Shown here one piece after another: positions 51,150 to 59,562 of a stretch of 64,000 nucleotides of DNA; position 1 is the stretch's first letter; the number at the start of each line of letters is the position of its first letter. The position numbers and the translations under genes were made by a program. Location of the stretch: assembly GCF_001429045.1 (NCBI RefSeq), contig NZ_LMHY01000002.1:228828-292827 (forward strand), read 5' to 3'. The DNA is from Pseudomonas sp. Root71 (GTDB lineage Bacteria; Pseudomonadota; Gammaproteobacteria; Pseudomonadales; Pseudomonadaceae). The notes beneath the pieces were generated by a model that saw only the letters and a list, made by a program, of their open reading frames with translations, ran no database searches and was not told where the DNA came from.

Positions 51150-52325
51150 ATGACCGCCGCCTGCCTGATGAGCACTTACCAACCCTTGGCCTTGAGTTTC
51201 AACAAGGGCCTGGGCACTCGCCTGTGGGATCAGGGCGGTCGCGAATACCTGGATGCGGTCGCTGGTGTGGCGGTGACCAATGTCGGCCACTCCCACCCGA
51301 AAATCGTTGCCGCCATTACCGAACAGGCCGGGTTGTTGCTGCACACCTCGAACCTCTACAGCATCGACTGGCAACAGCGGCTGGCGCAGAAACTGACGCG
51401 GCTGGCGGGCATGGACCGGGCGTTCTTCAACAACTCCGGGGCCGAAGCCAACGAAACCGCACTGAAAATCGCCCGGCTGCATGGTTGGCACAAGGGTATC
51501 GAGCAGCCGCTGGTGGTGGTCATGGAGAACGCGTTCCATGGCCGCACCCTTGGCACCTTGTCGGCCAGCGACGGCCCGGCGGTACGCCTGGGGTTCAACA
51601 AGCTGCCGGGGGACTTCGTCAAAGTACCGTTCGGCGACCTCGACGCGCTGGACAAGGTGCAACAGGCTTTTGGCTCGCGGATCGTGGCGGTCCTGATGGA
51701 GCCGATCCAGGGCGAAAGCGGCGTGCAACTAGCGCCACCGGGCTATCTCAAAGCCGTGCGCGAACTGTGCAACCGGCGCTCATGGCTGATGATGCTCGAT
51801 GAAATCCAGACCGGCATCGGCCGCACCGGCCAGTGGTTCGCGTTCCAGCACGAAGGCATCGTCCCGGACGTCATGACCCTGGCCAAAGGCCTGGGCAATG
51901 GCGTGCCCATCGGCGCGTGCCTGGCCCGTGGCAAGGCGGCCGAACTCTTCACGCCGGGCAGCCACGGCAGCACCTTTGGCGGTAATCCGTTGGCCTGCCG
52001 GGTCGGATGCACCGTGCTGGATATCGTTGAAGAACAAGGCCTGCTGGAAAACGCCCGGCTTCAGGGGGAACGCCTGCTCGAAAGATTGCGCACAGAACTG
52101 ACGGGCAACCCGAACGTCTCGCAGATCCGCGGCCAGGGCCTGATGATCGGCATCGAACTCAAGCAACCGATCCGCGACCTGAGCCTGATCGCCGCCCGGG
52201 ATCACGGCTTGCTGATCAACGTCACGCGGGGCAAGACCATCCGCCTGCTACCGCCGCTGACCATTGATGAGCGGGAGGTGGAGATGATTGTCAGAGGGGT
52301 GAGTGGGGTGGTGAAAGCGGGCTGA
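51150..52325 (+). CDS. argD: Acetylornithine-type class III aminotransferase
   Basis: This 391-residue PLP enzyme has the ArgD layout: [80 protein letters not shown] and the PLP Lys in [14 protein letters not shown]. It converts N-acetylglutamate semialdehyde and glutamate to acetylornithine; some Pseudomonas paralogues act on succinylornithine instead. The start at ATG 51150 lies ten bases after GGAG; a later Met (MSTYQP) is possible. It may be a second copy beside aruC. Confidence 0.82.
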   Translation: MTAACLMSTYQPLALSFNKGLGTRLWDQGGREYLDAVAGVAVTNVGHSHPKIVAAITEQAGLLLHTSNLYSIDWQQRLAQKLTRLAGMDRAFFNNSGAEANETALKIARLHGWHKGIEQPLVVVMENAFHGRTLGTLSASDGPAVRLGFNKLPGDFVKVPFGDLDALDKVQQAFGSRIVAVLMEPIQGESGVQLAPPGYLKAVRELCNRRSWLMMLDEIQTGIGRTGQWFAFQHEGIVPDVMTLAKGLGNGVPIGACLARGKAAELFTPGSHGSTFGGNPLACRVGCTVLDIVEEQGLLENARLQGERLLERLRTELTGNPNVSQIRGQGLMIGIELKQPIRDLSLIAARDHGLLINVTRGKTIRLLPPLTIDEREVEMIVRGVSGVVKAG

Positions 52326-52333
52326 AGTTCGGC

Positions 52334-52588
52334 TCAGTAATGGTATCTGCACATCACGACGCGTATTTCGCCGTCTTCAACGGCGTAGACCAGACGATGT
52401 TCAGCCGTAATCCGGCGTGACCAGAATCCGCTCAAGTTATGCTTGAGCGGTTCGGGTTTTCCCAGACCGTCGAAAGGCTCGCGCTGGATAGCTTTGATCA
52501 ACAGGTTGATACGTTTGAGTCCTGCCTTATCGTTCTGCTGGAACCAGAGATAATCGTCCCAGGCTTCAGGGGTGAACTCGATATTCAT
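52334..52588 (-). CDS. yoeB: YoeB/Txe family mRNA-interferase toxin
   Basis: This 84-residue RelE-superfamily toxin contains AWDDYLWFQQNDKAGLKRINLLIKAIQREPF, GKPEPLKHNLSGFWSRRITAEHRLVYAVEDGEI and the C-terminal CRYHY. The catalytic residues of YoeB (Glu, Arg, His and the terminal His-Tyr) are visible. It cleaves mRNA at the ribosomal A site when freed. Its ATG overlaps the antitoxin stop as ATGA. Confidence 0.95.
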   Translation of the reverse strand: MNIEFTPEAWDDYLWFQQNDKAGLKRINLLIKAIQREPFDGLGKPEPLKHNLSGFWSRRITAEHRLVYAVEDGEIRVVMCRYHY

Positions 52589-52839
52589 TCTTCAATCAGT
52601 TGCCTGGTTTTGGTTTTGCCCGCTCGCAGGTTACCGATTGATTTGATCAGGCGTTCAGCGTTGGCTGGGGAGCGCAGCAGATAAGCTGTCTCTTCGAGAG
52701 CGTTGTATTCGGCCAATGACATCATCACTACCGGCTCGCCTTTCTGACGGGTTACCAGTAGCGGGGCGCGATCTTCATTCACCCGGTCCATGGTTTGCGC
52801 CAAGTGTGCCCGAGCGTTGGTGTAGTTGATGGTTTCCAT
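52585..52839 (-). CDS. yefM: YefM/Phd family antitoxin
   Basis: This 84-residue antitoxin (METINYTNARAHLAQTMDRVNEDRAPLLVTRQKGEPVVMMSLAEYNALEETAYLL) has a DNA-binding N-terminal half and a flexible toxin-binding C-terminus. The start is ATG 52839 after GAGGACAATC; a longer frame upstream is non-conserved. It neutralises YoeB and should repress the operon at the GTAC repeat upstream. Confidence 0.95.
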   Translation of the reverse strand: METINYTNARAHLAQTMDRVNEDRAPLLVTRQKGEPVVMMSLAEYNALEETAYLLRSPANAERLIKSIGNLRAGKTKTRQLIEE

Positions 52840-52867
52840 GTGATTGTCCTCGCTTGATGCAGAGAAC

Positions 52868-52883
52868 GTACAGAAATGAGTAC
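52868..52883 (-). promoter_or_regulatory. YefM/YoeB operator candidate
   Basis: GTACAGAAATGAGTAC carries two GTAC elements 12 bp apart (start to start), 29 bp upstream of the antitoxin start. E. coli YefM binds TGTACA-containing palindromes, which supports the call. Confidence 0.6.
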
Positions 52884-53045
52884 ATGTTAGCAAGGCGATA
52901 CCTACGAGTGGTTGTTGCGTGGAAAGTGCATCCACGCTTGTGTCGAGTATCGCCGAATGTTCCTCAGGACGTTTCCGTGACTGATGTAATCCCATCCTGA
53001 GCTACACGCCATCCATCAGGATTGTCTGACCACAGCTGCAAAAAT

Positions 53046-53537
53046 TTACGAGTGATGAACCAGCGCCGCGATTTCCTCCCGATCCCGCAGACGGATTTTC
53101 CCACCGCAAAACTCCTCGAACAGTCGCTGATGCGCCGCATACCCACTTGACCCCTGCCGCTGGTGATAACTGCCCGCCCACTCCAGCAAGGCGATCAGCA
53201 ACAGGTCTTGTTCATCGCGCCCGGCCTCGCGTTGTCGAATGTTGGCGACGCAATCCTCGTTCCCGACGCTCAGCCATATCAGCGCAGTTGCCCGTGGCAG
53301 GAGTTCGCAGGCGATCCAGCCATACACGCCTTCGATCACCCAGCGCTCTTGTTCGGCTGCGATCCGCGCCATGGTCAATGCTTCGGTTCGGGGGCGGGGG
53401 ATGCTGTGTTCGTCGGACAGCCAGTGAATCCGGTCGAGATCGGTCCAGGGCACACGCAGTTGCTCGGCCAGCCGTTGCGCCAGCCAGCTCTTGCCCGAGC
53501 CGGAGTTGCCGATGATCAGCGTTCGGGTGAGGTTCAT
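53046..53537 (-). CDS. P-loop NTPase / adenylate-kinase-like protein
   Basis: This 163-residue protein has a Walker A (LIIGNSGSGKSWLAQRLAEQL), a DLDRIHWL segment and a kinase-like ERWVIEGVYGWIACELLPRATALIWL stretch. It resembles the FlaR/topology-modulation-like kinases, small nucleotide or metabolite kinases of unclear substrate. The start may be ATG 53537 or GTG 53546; neither has a clear ribosome site. Confidence 0.8.
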   Translation of the reverse strand: MNLTRTLIIGNSGSGKSWLAQRLAEQLRVPWTDLDRIHWLSDEHSIPRPRTEALTMARIAAEQERWVIEGVYGWIACELLPRATALIWLSVGNEDCVANIRQREAGRDEQDLLLIALLEWAGSYHQRQGSSGYAAHQRLFEEFCGGKIRLRDREEIAALVHHS

Positions 53538-53547
53538 GAGAGACACC

Positions 53548-53641
53548 GATCAATAGTGGGGGCGAACCTGCTCGCGAAAGCAGTGCTTCAGTCAGCATTG
53601 ATGCTGGATGTGCTGCTCTCATCGCGGGCAAGCCTACAGGT
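53548..53641. repeat. Degenerate REP doublet
   Basis: GGGCGAACCTGCTCGCGAAA and CATCGCGGGCAAGCCTACAG are decayed inverted REP cores around about 50 bp. Confidence 0.65.
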
Positions 53642-53789
53642 GCACCAGAATCCGCCGGCCTGTGCGCCTTGAGGTCCATCGGTAACTTGCCGCGCGTCAC
53701 TGCTCATCATTACTGTAAGCCATTTTATAGTGTCAGTTTTTAGACATTGCCGTGATGTGGGAGGTTGTAGTGAGGGCGATCAGGTTGGC

Positions 53790-54059
53790 TCAGTTGTGAG
53801 TTGGGCTTACCTTTACTGCTGGGCTCAGGAAGTCTATGTGATAGCCAGAGGAACCGTCCCCAATTGCTATATGAACGCCATTAATCCCTTCGTTTGATTG
53901 AGAGTTGATTTTGTAGTTAATACTATTTGCGATTGTGTCGTTTACTCCAATAGCAAACTCAGTCAGCTTGAGGCCTCTAGGCCTCGCTGCAATTCAATAA
54001 CCGTATTGCACTCAGCTCCTGCAACCGCCGTTGGTTTTAGTTTTTTTAGAATTAATCAT
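53790..54059 (-). pseudogene. Frameshifted remnant of an unidentified small gene
   Basis: Reading leftward from the ATG at 54059, coding-like sequence continues through three frames: MINSKKTK, then PTAVAGAECNTVIELQRGLEA, then KLTEFAIGVNDTIANSINYK...GYHIDFLSPAVKVSPTHN and a TGA at 53790. The pieces join into about 88 residues if one shift occurs in the A-rich run near 54040 and another near 53968. Composition is AT-rich compared with neighbours. I do not recognise the product. The frame may extend further upstream to about 54190. The rest of the 53538-54241 gap holds a REP remnant and AT-rich DNA. Confidence 0.4.
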
Positions 54060-54241
54060 GCTCGTTAGGTGTCTTGTACGAAGCTCTTGGTTATTTGTGT
54101 AAGTAGTGGCTGTAGTCCTCTTCTGAAAATTTAGTGTTCCACCGAATTTGGTTGTGATGGACGATCTGAAATCGTTAGGTTGGTCTATGGGGCTCTTCTT
54201 ACAGGGGGGTATGCATTCAATCGTTAATAAGGGGATGTGTA

Positions 54242-55390
54242 GTGCAGGAATCAAAGAAGTATCTGACAGAGACATCCGTACACCAAGCCTTGTTACTGGC
54301 TGATCTAACAGAACCCGCTGCACCCGATCACGCCATTCGACTATTACTCAAGGAGGTCCTTCAAGGGTTAACGGATAAAGGCTGGCCACAAGCGCAAGTG
54401 CAGACGGGGCCGAGAATTGTTTCCGCTGAAGAAAACTACGGATTGCTTGGTTATGACCCATCTGAGATTACGCTTGGAAGTGCACACACTCGATGGGTTG
54501 ACGAGTGGTCTCTGTTACGGACGCAAACCACTAGCCAAATTCCCTCTGCGCTTCAGCGAGCGGCCAAGCTACGACAACCAGGGCAGTCAATATTATTGGC
54601 CGCGCCTGGCATCACTTTTCGTCGCGACAGCCGGGATCGTTGGCATTGTGCGGAGCCGCATCAGATGGATATCTGGGTGCTCGGCGATCCTGAATTGTCG
54701 ACGCATGAGCATTTGCTCTGCTTGGTCGGCGATATCCTCAAATCTGCCGTGCCTGATATGCCTTGGATCTTCAGTGATAGTCCGCATCACTACACTGAGG
54801 GCGGGATCGAAGTAAATCTGTTGAATGACGGCGTCCCTGTAGAGGTTCTGGAGTGCGGTCGAATTGCCAAATCATTATTGGAGCGACTGAAGATCGATCC
54901 TCTGCGTCATGGAGGACTGGCGCTGGGAATGGGGTTGGATCGCTTGACCATGCTGCGCAAAGGCATCCCGGATATTCGTTTGCTGCGTGATCAGAACGAA
55001 CGCGTACAGGCCCAGATGCATGATCTGAATCCGTGGAGTGCCGTCTCTCGGTTGCCTTCGATTACTCGTGATATTTCGTTGGCGGTGACGCCGGGGCTCA
55101 GCGAGGAAGTGTTGACTGAAAGGATGTTGCAGGCCGCTGGCGATTGTTCAGATTGGATCGAGGAAATGCAGATCAAAGGGCGCTGGGCGTTCACAGAACT
55201 GCCTCTGCAGGCCATCGATCGCCTCGGATTGCTGCCGGGGCAGGAGAATGTGCTACTACGTGTTGTACTGCGTGATTGTTCGCGATCAATCACCACTGCT
55301 GAGGCGAATGCCTTGTATTCGAAAATCCAGGTGGCACTCCATGAAGGTGCGCCGGGGGCAGGTTACAGAATGGATTCCCCCAATATTTAA
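54242..55390 (+). CDS. Stand-alone PheS-like class II aminoacyl-tRNA synthetase homologue with FDX-ACB domain
   Basis: This 382-residue protein contains the catalytic core of a phenylalanyl-tRNA synthetase alpha chain: motif 2-like ITFRRDSRDRWHCAEPHQMDIWVL (about residues 125-148) and motif 3 LALGMGLDRLTMLRKGIPDIRLLRDQNERV (about 225-255). The C-terminus (about 280-375, LPSITRDISLAVTPGLSEEV ... VVLRDCSRSITTAEANALYSKIQVAL) is an FDX-ACB anticodon-binding domain, normally at the end of PheT. The arrangement is that of single-chain mitochondrial PheRS, not of bacterial alpha2beta2 PheRS. The start is GTG 54242 after AAGGGG. No pheT, IHF or ribosomal genes accompany it. Codon use is more AT-rich than in neighbouring genes. 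Confidence 0.85.
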   Translation: MQESKKYLTETSVHQALLLADLTEPAAPDHAIRLLLKEVLQGLTDKGWPQAQVQTGPRIVSAEENYGLLGYDPSEITLGSAHTRWVDEWSLLRTQTTSQIPSALQRAAKLRQPGQSILLAAPGITFRRDSRDRWHCAEPHQMDIWVLGDPELSTHEHLLCLVGDILKSAVPDMPWIFSDSPHHYTEGGIEVNLLNDGVPVEVLECGRIAKSLLERLKIDPLRHGGLALGMGLDRLTMLRKGIPDIRLLRDQNERVQAQMHDLNPWSAVSRLPSITRDISLAVTPGLSEEVLTERMLQAAGDCSDWIEEMQIKGRWAFTELPLQAIDRLGLLPGQENVLLRVVLRDCSRSITTAEANALYSKIQVALHEGAPGAGYRMDSPNI

Positions 55391-55395
55391 CTGGC

Positions 55396-55485
55396 CACTT
55401 CGCGAGCAGGCTCACAGGATCTGGAAATAGTACACGCCAGAAATCCAGTGTGTGCGAGCCTGCTCGCCGCACTGTCGCTCCCACA
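55396..55485. repeat. Degenerate REP doublet after the PheS-like gene
   Basis: ACTTCGCGAGCAGGCTCACA and TGTGCGAGCCTGCTCGCCGC are decayed inverted REP cores; a GTCGCTCCCACAG tail follows. Confidence 0.65.
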
Positions 55486-55509
55486 GTTTTTTGTGGTGTC
55501 TTCTCTACC

Positions 55510-57429
55510 TCAATCATCACCGTCCGGCGCAATCATCCGGGTCTTCGGCGAGCCGTTCGAGTTGTGCTGATAGATGGTCTGCGGCTGCCCCAGGTCATTG
55601 AAATACACCTGGCCGATCCCCGCCGAGTTCCATAGCCGCTCACCGGCTTCGGCGTGCTCGGGCACGTGGGGCACGATGCGCATGCGTCGACGCTTGGTCA
55701 GCCAGTTCAGCGGTGAGCGTGGCGAGTACAGCCAGCGGTTGAGGCGGTCGAACCACTCAAGCAGGGTGGCCGGGAATTCATTCTTGATGCCGCTGCTGGT
55801 GACCTGCCAGATGCGCGGCCCGGCCTTGCGGTGGCGGATCAGCACTTCGTAGACGAAGGAATAGTGCACATCGCCCGACAGCACCACGTAGTTACCCGGG
55901 GTGCGCGAGTGGCGGAAAATATTCAGGATCACCTGTGCCGCGCCGCGATGGGCCATCCAGTTTTCCGCGTCCACCAGCAGTGGATAACCGCACCAGCTGA
56001 ATACCCGCTGCACGGTTTCAATCAGCTTGACGCCGAAGATCGGCGCCGGCGAAACGATGATCGCACTCGGGTGGTCCAGCAGTTCCTGTTGCAGTTCACT
56101 GAGGGCTTCCCAGTCGAGCAAACCGGAAGGCTGCTTGAGGTTCATTTCGCTGCGCCAGCGTCGGGTGCGGGTGTCGATCACCACCATGGCCGGGGTGGTC
56201 GGCAGCACGTAATGCCAGTGCTGAAACTTAAGCAGATCATCGATCAAATCATCCTGAACCCTGCTGTCGAGGTGACGGTCGTGTGTGCTGGTGCTCAACG
56301 CTCCGGCCTTTTCCAGCACCGCAGTGAACGCATCCGGATTGTTGCCCCAGCCCTGGCACAACATATATGCCAGCAGCGCGTTGCCGATGATGCGCCGGGA
56401 GAACGGATGGCCGTAGGCGGTTTCCTCCCATTGCGCGCTAAGGTTCCAGTCATCGGTGATGTCGTGGTCGTCGAAAATCATCAGCGTCGGCAGATGCGCC
56501 AGTGCCCGCGCGACGCTGCCAAGGCCCGCCTTGAAGGCATCGATGTGCGTCTGTTCAAGGCTGTAGCGCTTGAGCCGCTCCGGCGTCAGCGTCGGTGCCT
56601 GGGGCGCGATCAGGGTCCAGGGCACTGGCGACCAGACCAGTACATACATGGCCATGACTTCGGCGAAGGTCACCAGATGATTGTCGGCGCTGCTGCTGGT
56701 GAAAATCGGCTTGCGCGCGCCACCGAAAAATCGCTCGCGCAGGGTTTCATTGCTTTGCAGTGCCGGCAGCAGATCAGCACGGTGGTAGTAACTGGCCGGA
56801 TGCTCGTAGAGCCTGGCGCTGTCGCTGACCACGGCGCCTTCGAGATGTTCGCCGAACAGGCCCAAACGTTCGATCAAAGCGTGAATCGCCCGCAACATCG
56901 GCCCCGCGACATCGTCGGCGTAGACCTGATCGCCCGTCATCATCAGCAGTGCCGGGCGCTCCCCGGCGGCGTGTTCCTGCGCCAGTAACTGGTCGACGCA
57001 CAGCAAGCCGTCTGTCGCCGGGTGATGAGGCTTGCGGCAAGAGCCGTGCAGCAACTGGTCGACCCGAGCGCGCAGGACGAAGTTCGGGCAACGGGCATCG
57101 CCATACAGCAGGTGCGGCGCCCAGTCGGCGATGCCTTGTTCTGTGCCATCGATCAACAGGTCATAGTCGACCGACTCGTCCCGGGGCAGGGCGCCGTCGA
57201 GTTGTACATCGATCAAGTGCACAAAGGCATGGGCACCCACTGCAATCACCGTGCATTGACCGGCATTCAGGCGGATATCGCCGACGCCCTGCAAGCGCAA
57301 GGTCAGCGCCAGCGCCCGGGAACCCACCAGCCACAGCACCAGCCGCGTGGGCTCCAGGCGCCGCAACAGCGGGCCGGCCAGGACTGGGGGCAAGGCATGA
57401 TCATCAGGCAGTGGCTGCGTTTCGGACAT
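55510..57429 (-). CDS. PhoD-like alkaline phosphatase family protein
   Basis: This 639-residue protein has PhoD-type metallophosphatase motifs: LLMMTGDQVYADD (about residue 165), MIFDDHDITDDWN (about 320) and YVVLSGDVHYSF (about 535). An N-terminal beta domain (VLWLVGSRALALTLRL) precedes the phosphatase. No signal peptide is visible, so it may be cytoplasmic, unlike secreted PhoD. It is probably a phosphodiesterase or phosphatase with Ca/Fe cofactors, by family. Confidence 0.85.
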   Translation of the reverse strand: MSETQPLPDDHALPPVLAGPLLRRLEPTRLVLWLVGSRALALTLRLQGVGDIRLNAGQCTVIAVGAHAFVHLIDVQLDGALPRDESVDYDLLIDGTEQGIADWAPHLLYGDARCPNFVLRARVDQLLHGSCRKPHHPATDGLLCVDQLLAQEHAAGERPALLMMTGDQVYADDVAGPMLRAIHALIERLGLFGEHLEGAVVSDSARLYEHPASYYHRADLLPALQSNETLRERFFGGARKPIFTSSSADNHLVTFAEVMAMYVLVWSPVPWTLIAPQAPTLTPERLKRYSLEQTHIDAFKAGLGSVARALAHLPTLMIFDDHDITDDWNLSAQWEETAYGHPFSRRIIGNALLAYMLCQGWGNNPDAFTAVLEKAGALSTSTHDRHLDSRVQDDLIDDLLKFQHWHYVLPTTPAMVVIDTRTRRWRSEMNLKQPSGLLDWEALSELQQELLDHPSAIIVSPAPIFGVKLIETVQRVFSWCGYPLLVDAENWMAHRGAAQVILNIFRHSRTPGNYVVLSGDVHYSFVYEVLIRHRKAGPRIWQVTSSGIKNEFPATLLEWFDRLNRWLYSPRSPLNWLTKRRRMRIVPHVPEHAEAGERLWNSAGIGQVYFNDLGQPQTIYQHNSNGSPKTRMIAPDGDD

Positions 57430-57633
57430 CCGGGTTCAAGACTCTTGGGGCGTGGAAGCGGGCGATGATAGCGCAGGTGGTGGCGGGACTGGCCAGACGA
57501 TCCCGTTTCTGTCTGTCACCAAATGAAAAGCCATTGTCGTCTGATGAGAAGCGTCCCGACAGGCCTCGACCTACAGTCCAATCAGCGCAATTCGATGCAA
57601 CACGCCCATATTGCAGATTGGAGAATAAGAAAA

Positions 57634-58614
57634 ATGGCCAAAGCCGTACGCTTCTACGAAACCGGTGGTCCCGAAGTTCTACGTTATGAGGACGTCGAAG
57701 TCGGCGAACCCGGTCCGGGTCAGGTTCGCCTTCGCCATGTGGCGGTTGGCCTGAACTATGCCGACACCTACTTCCGCAACGGCACCTACCCGATTCCGAT
57801 GCCCAACGGCATGGGCGTCGAGGCCTCTGGCGTAGTCCAGGCCGTTGGTGAAGGGGTTACCAACGTCGAAGTCGGTGATCGCGTCACCTACACCGGTTTC
57901 CTCAACACCCTCGGCGCCTACAGCACCGAGCGCCTGATCGCGGCCGCGCCGCTGATCAAGCTGCCGGAAACCATCAGCTTCGAGACCGCTGCCGCGATGA
58001 CCATGCGTGGCCTGACGTCCTCGTACCTGATGCGCCGCATCTATGACTTCAAGCCGGGTGACAGCATCCTGTTGCACGCCGCCGCTGGCGGTGTCGGCCT
58101 GATCGTTTCGCAGTGGGCCAAGTTGCTGGGCCTGAACGTGATCGGCACGGTGTCGACCGAGCAAAAGGCGGAAATCGCCCGGGCTCACGGTTGCGACCAT
58201 ACGATCAACTACAGCCATGAAGACGTCGCCGCTCGCGTTCGCGAACTGACCGATGGCGTGGGCGTCAACGTGGTGTTCGACAGCGTTGGCAAGAACACCT
58301 TCATGGGTTCGCTGGATTCGTTGAAACCCCGTGGCCTGATGGTTTGCGTGGGTACTGCTTCCGGACCGATCCCGGCGTTCGACCCGGTGATGCTGGCGAT
58401 GAAAGGTTCGCTGTACCTGACCCGTCCGGCCCTGGCCAACTACATCAGCGACCCGGCCGAAAAAGCCGCGCTGGCCGGTGAGTTGTTTGACCACGTCGGC
58501 AGCGGCCGGATCAAGATCGAGATCAACCAGCACTACGCCTTGCAGGACGCCGTGCAGGCCCATCGCGACCTTGAATCGCGCAAGACTACCGGCTCATCGA
58601 TTTTCGTCGTTTAG
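57634..58614 (+). CDS. Quinone oxidoreductase (zinc-independent MDR family)
   Basis: This 326-residue NADPH-dependent reductase begins AVRFYETGGPEVLRYEDVEVGEPGPGQVRLR and has the QOR signature GLNYADTYFRNGTYP and the cofactor loop LLHAAAGGVGLIVSQWAKLLG. The start at ATG 57634 lies ten bases after GGAG. It heads a co-directional run of at least seven genes with very short gaps from the second gene onward. Confidence 0.9.
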   Translation: MAKAVRFYETGGPEVLRYEDVEVGEPGPGQVRLRHVAVGLNYADTYFRNGTYPIPMPNGMGVEASGVVQAVGEGVTNVEVGDRVTYTGFLNTLGAYSTERLIAAAPLIKLPETISFETAAAMTMRGLTSSYLMRRIYDFKPGDSILLHAAAGGVGLIVSQWAKLLGLNVIGTVSTEQKAEIARAHGCDHTINYSHEDVAARVRELTDGVGVNVVFDSVGKNTFMGSLDSLKPRGLMVCVGTASGPIPAFDPVMLAMKGSLYLTRPALANYISDPAEKAALAGELFDHVGSGRIKIEINQHYALQDAVQAHRDLESRKTTGSSIFVV

Positions 58615-58627
58615 GGAGCGGCCAGCC

Positions 58628-59476
58628 ATGAAAGTCGAACAATTGACCTGCTCCATCGGCGCCGAACTGATCGGCGTCAATCTGGCCGACGCGGTACACG
58701 ACGACGGTCTGTTTGCCGAGATCCGCGCCCAGTTGCTCAAGCACCGCGTGGTGTTCCTGCGCGATCAGGACATCACCCGCGCCGAGCACGTAGCTTTTGC
58801 CCGGCGCTTCGGCGAGCTTGAAGATCACCCCGTCGCGGGCAGCGATCCGGAGCATCCGGGTCTGGTGCAAATCTACAAGCGTCCGGACCAGCCGGCAGAC
58901 CGCTACGAAAACTCCTGGCACAGCGACGCCACCTGGCGTGATGCCCCGCCGATGGGCTGCGTATTGCGTTGCCTGGAGTGCCCGCCGGTGGGCGGTGACA
59001 CCATGTGGGCCAACATGGTCGAGGCCTACGCACGTTTGCCCGAAGACGTGAAGGTCAAGATCGCCGACCTGCGTGCGCGCCACAGCATCGAAGCGAGCTT
59101 CGGCGCCGCCATGCCGATTGAAAAACGCCTGGCACTCAGGGAGCGGTTCCCGGATGCCGAGCACCCGGTGGTGCGCACTCACCCGGAAACCGGCGAGAAA
59201 GTGCTGTTCGTCAACGCCTTCGCCACGCACTTCAGTAACTACCATACCCCGGCGCGGGTAAGGTTCGGCCAGGACGCCAACCCCGGCGCGAGCGAGCTGC
59301 TGCGTTACCTGATCAGCCAGGCGTACATCCCCGAGTATCAAGTGCGCTGGCGCTGGAAGCCCAACAGCATCGCCATCTGGGACAACCGCAGTACCCAGCA
59401 TTACGCCGTCATGGATTACCCGCCTTGCCATCGCAAGATGGATCGCGCCGGGATCATCGGCGACAAGACTTACTGA
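58628..59476 (+). CDS. TauD/TfdA family Fe(II)/2-oxoglutarate dioxygenase
   Basis: This 282-residue protein has the facial triad HSD (ENSWHSDATWRDAPPMG), the distal His in IWDNRSTQHYAVMDY and the 2-oxoglutarate Arg in HRKMDRAGIIG. TauD-like enzymes hydroxylate sulfonates, aryloxyacids or betaine-like compounds so that they break apart. It lies 13 bases after the quinone oxidoreductase gene. Confidence 0.92.
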   Translation: MKVEQLTCSIGAELIGVNLADAVHDDGLFAEIRAQLLKHRVVFLRDQDITRAEHVAFARRFGELEDHPVAGSDPEHPGLVQIYKRPDQPADRYENSWHSDATWRDAPPMGCVLRCLECPPVGGDTMWANMVEAYARLPEDVKVKIADLRARHSIEASFGAAMPIEKRLALRERFPDAEHPVVRTHPETGEKVLFVNAFATHFSNYHTPARVRFGQDANPGASELLRYLISQAYIPEYQVRWRWKPNSIAIWDNRSTQHYAVMDYPPCHRKMDRAGIIGDKTY

Positions 59477-59562
59477 TCCACGCCTCTGCATTCGCTCTCG
59501 TAAACACGCCTGCCCGGCGCGACTCCGGGTGGGCGGGACAATCATAAGAACTGGAGTAACCC

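Noticed and set aside
54012..54323. 103-codon minus-strand frame overlapping the start of the PheS-like gene
   Set aside because: It begins inside the synthetase gene and lacks a ribosome site; only its left part overlaps the frameshifted remnant.
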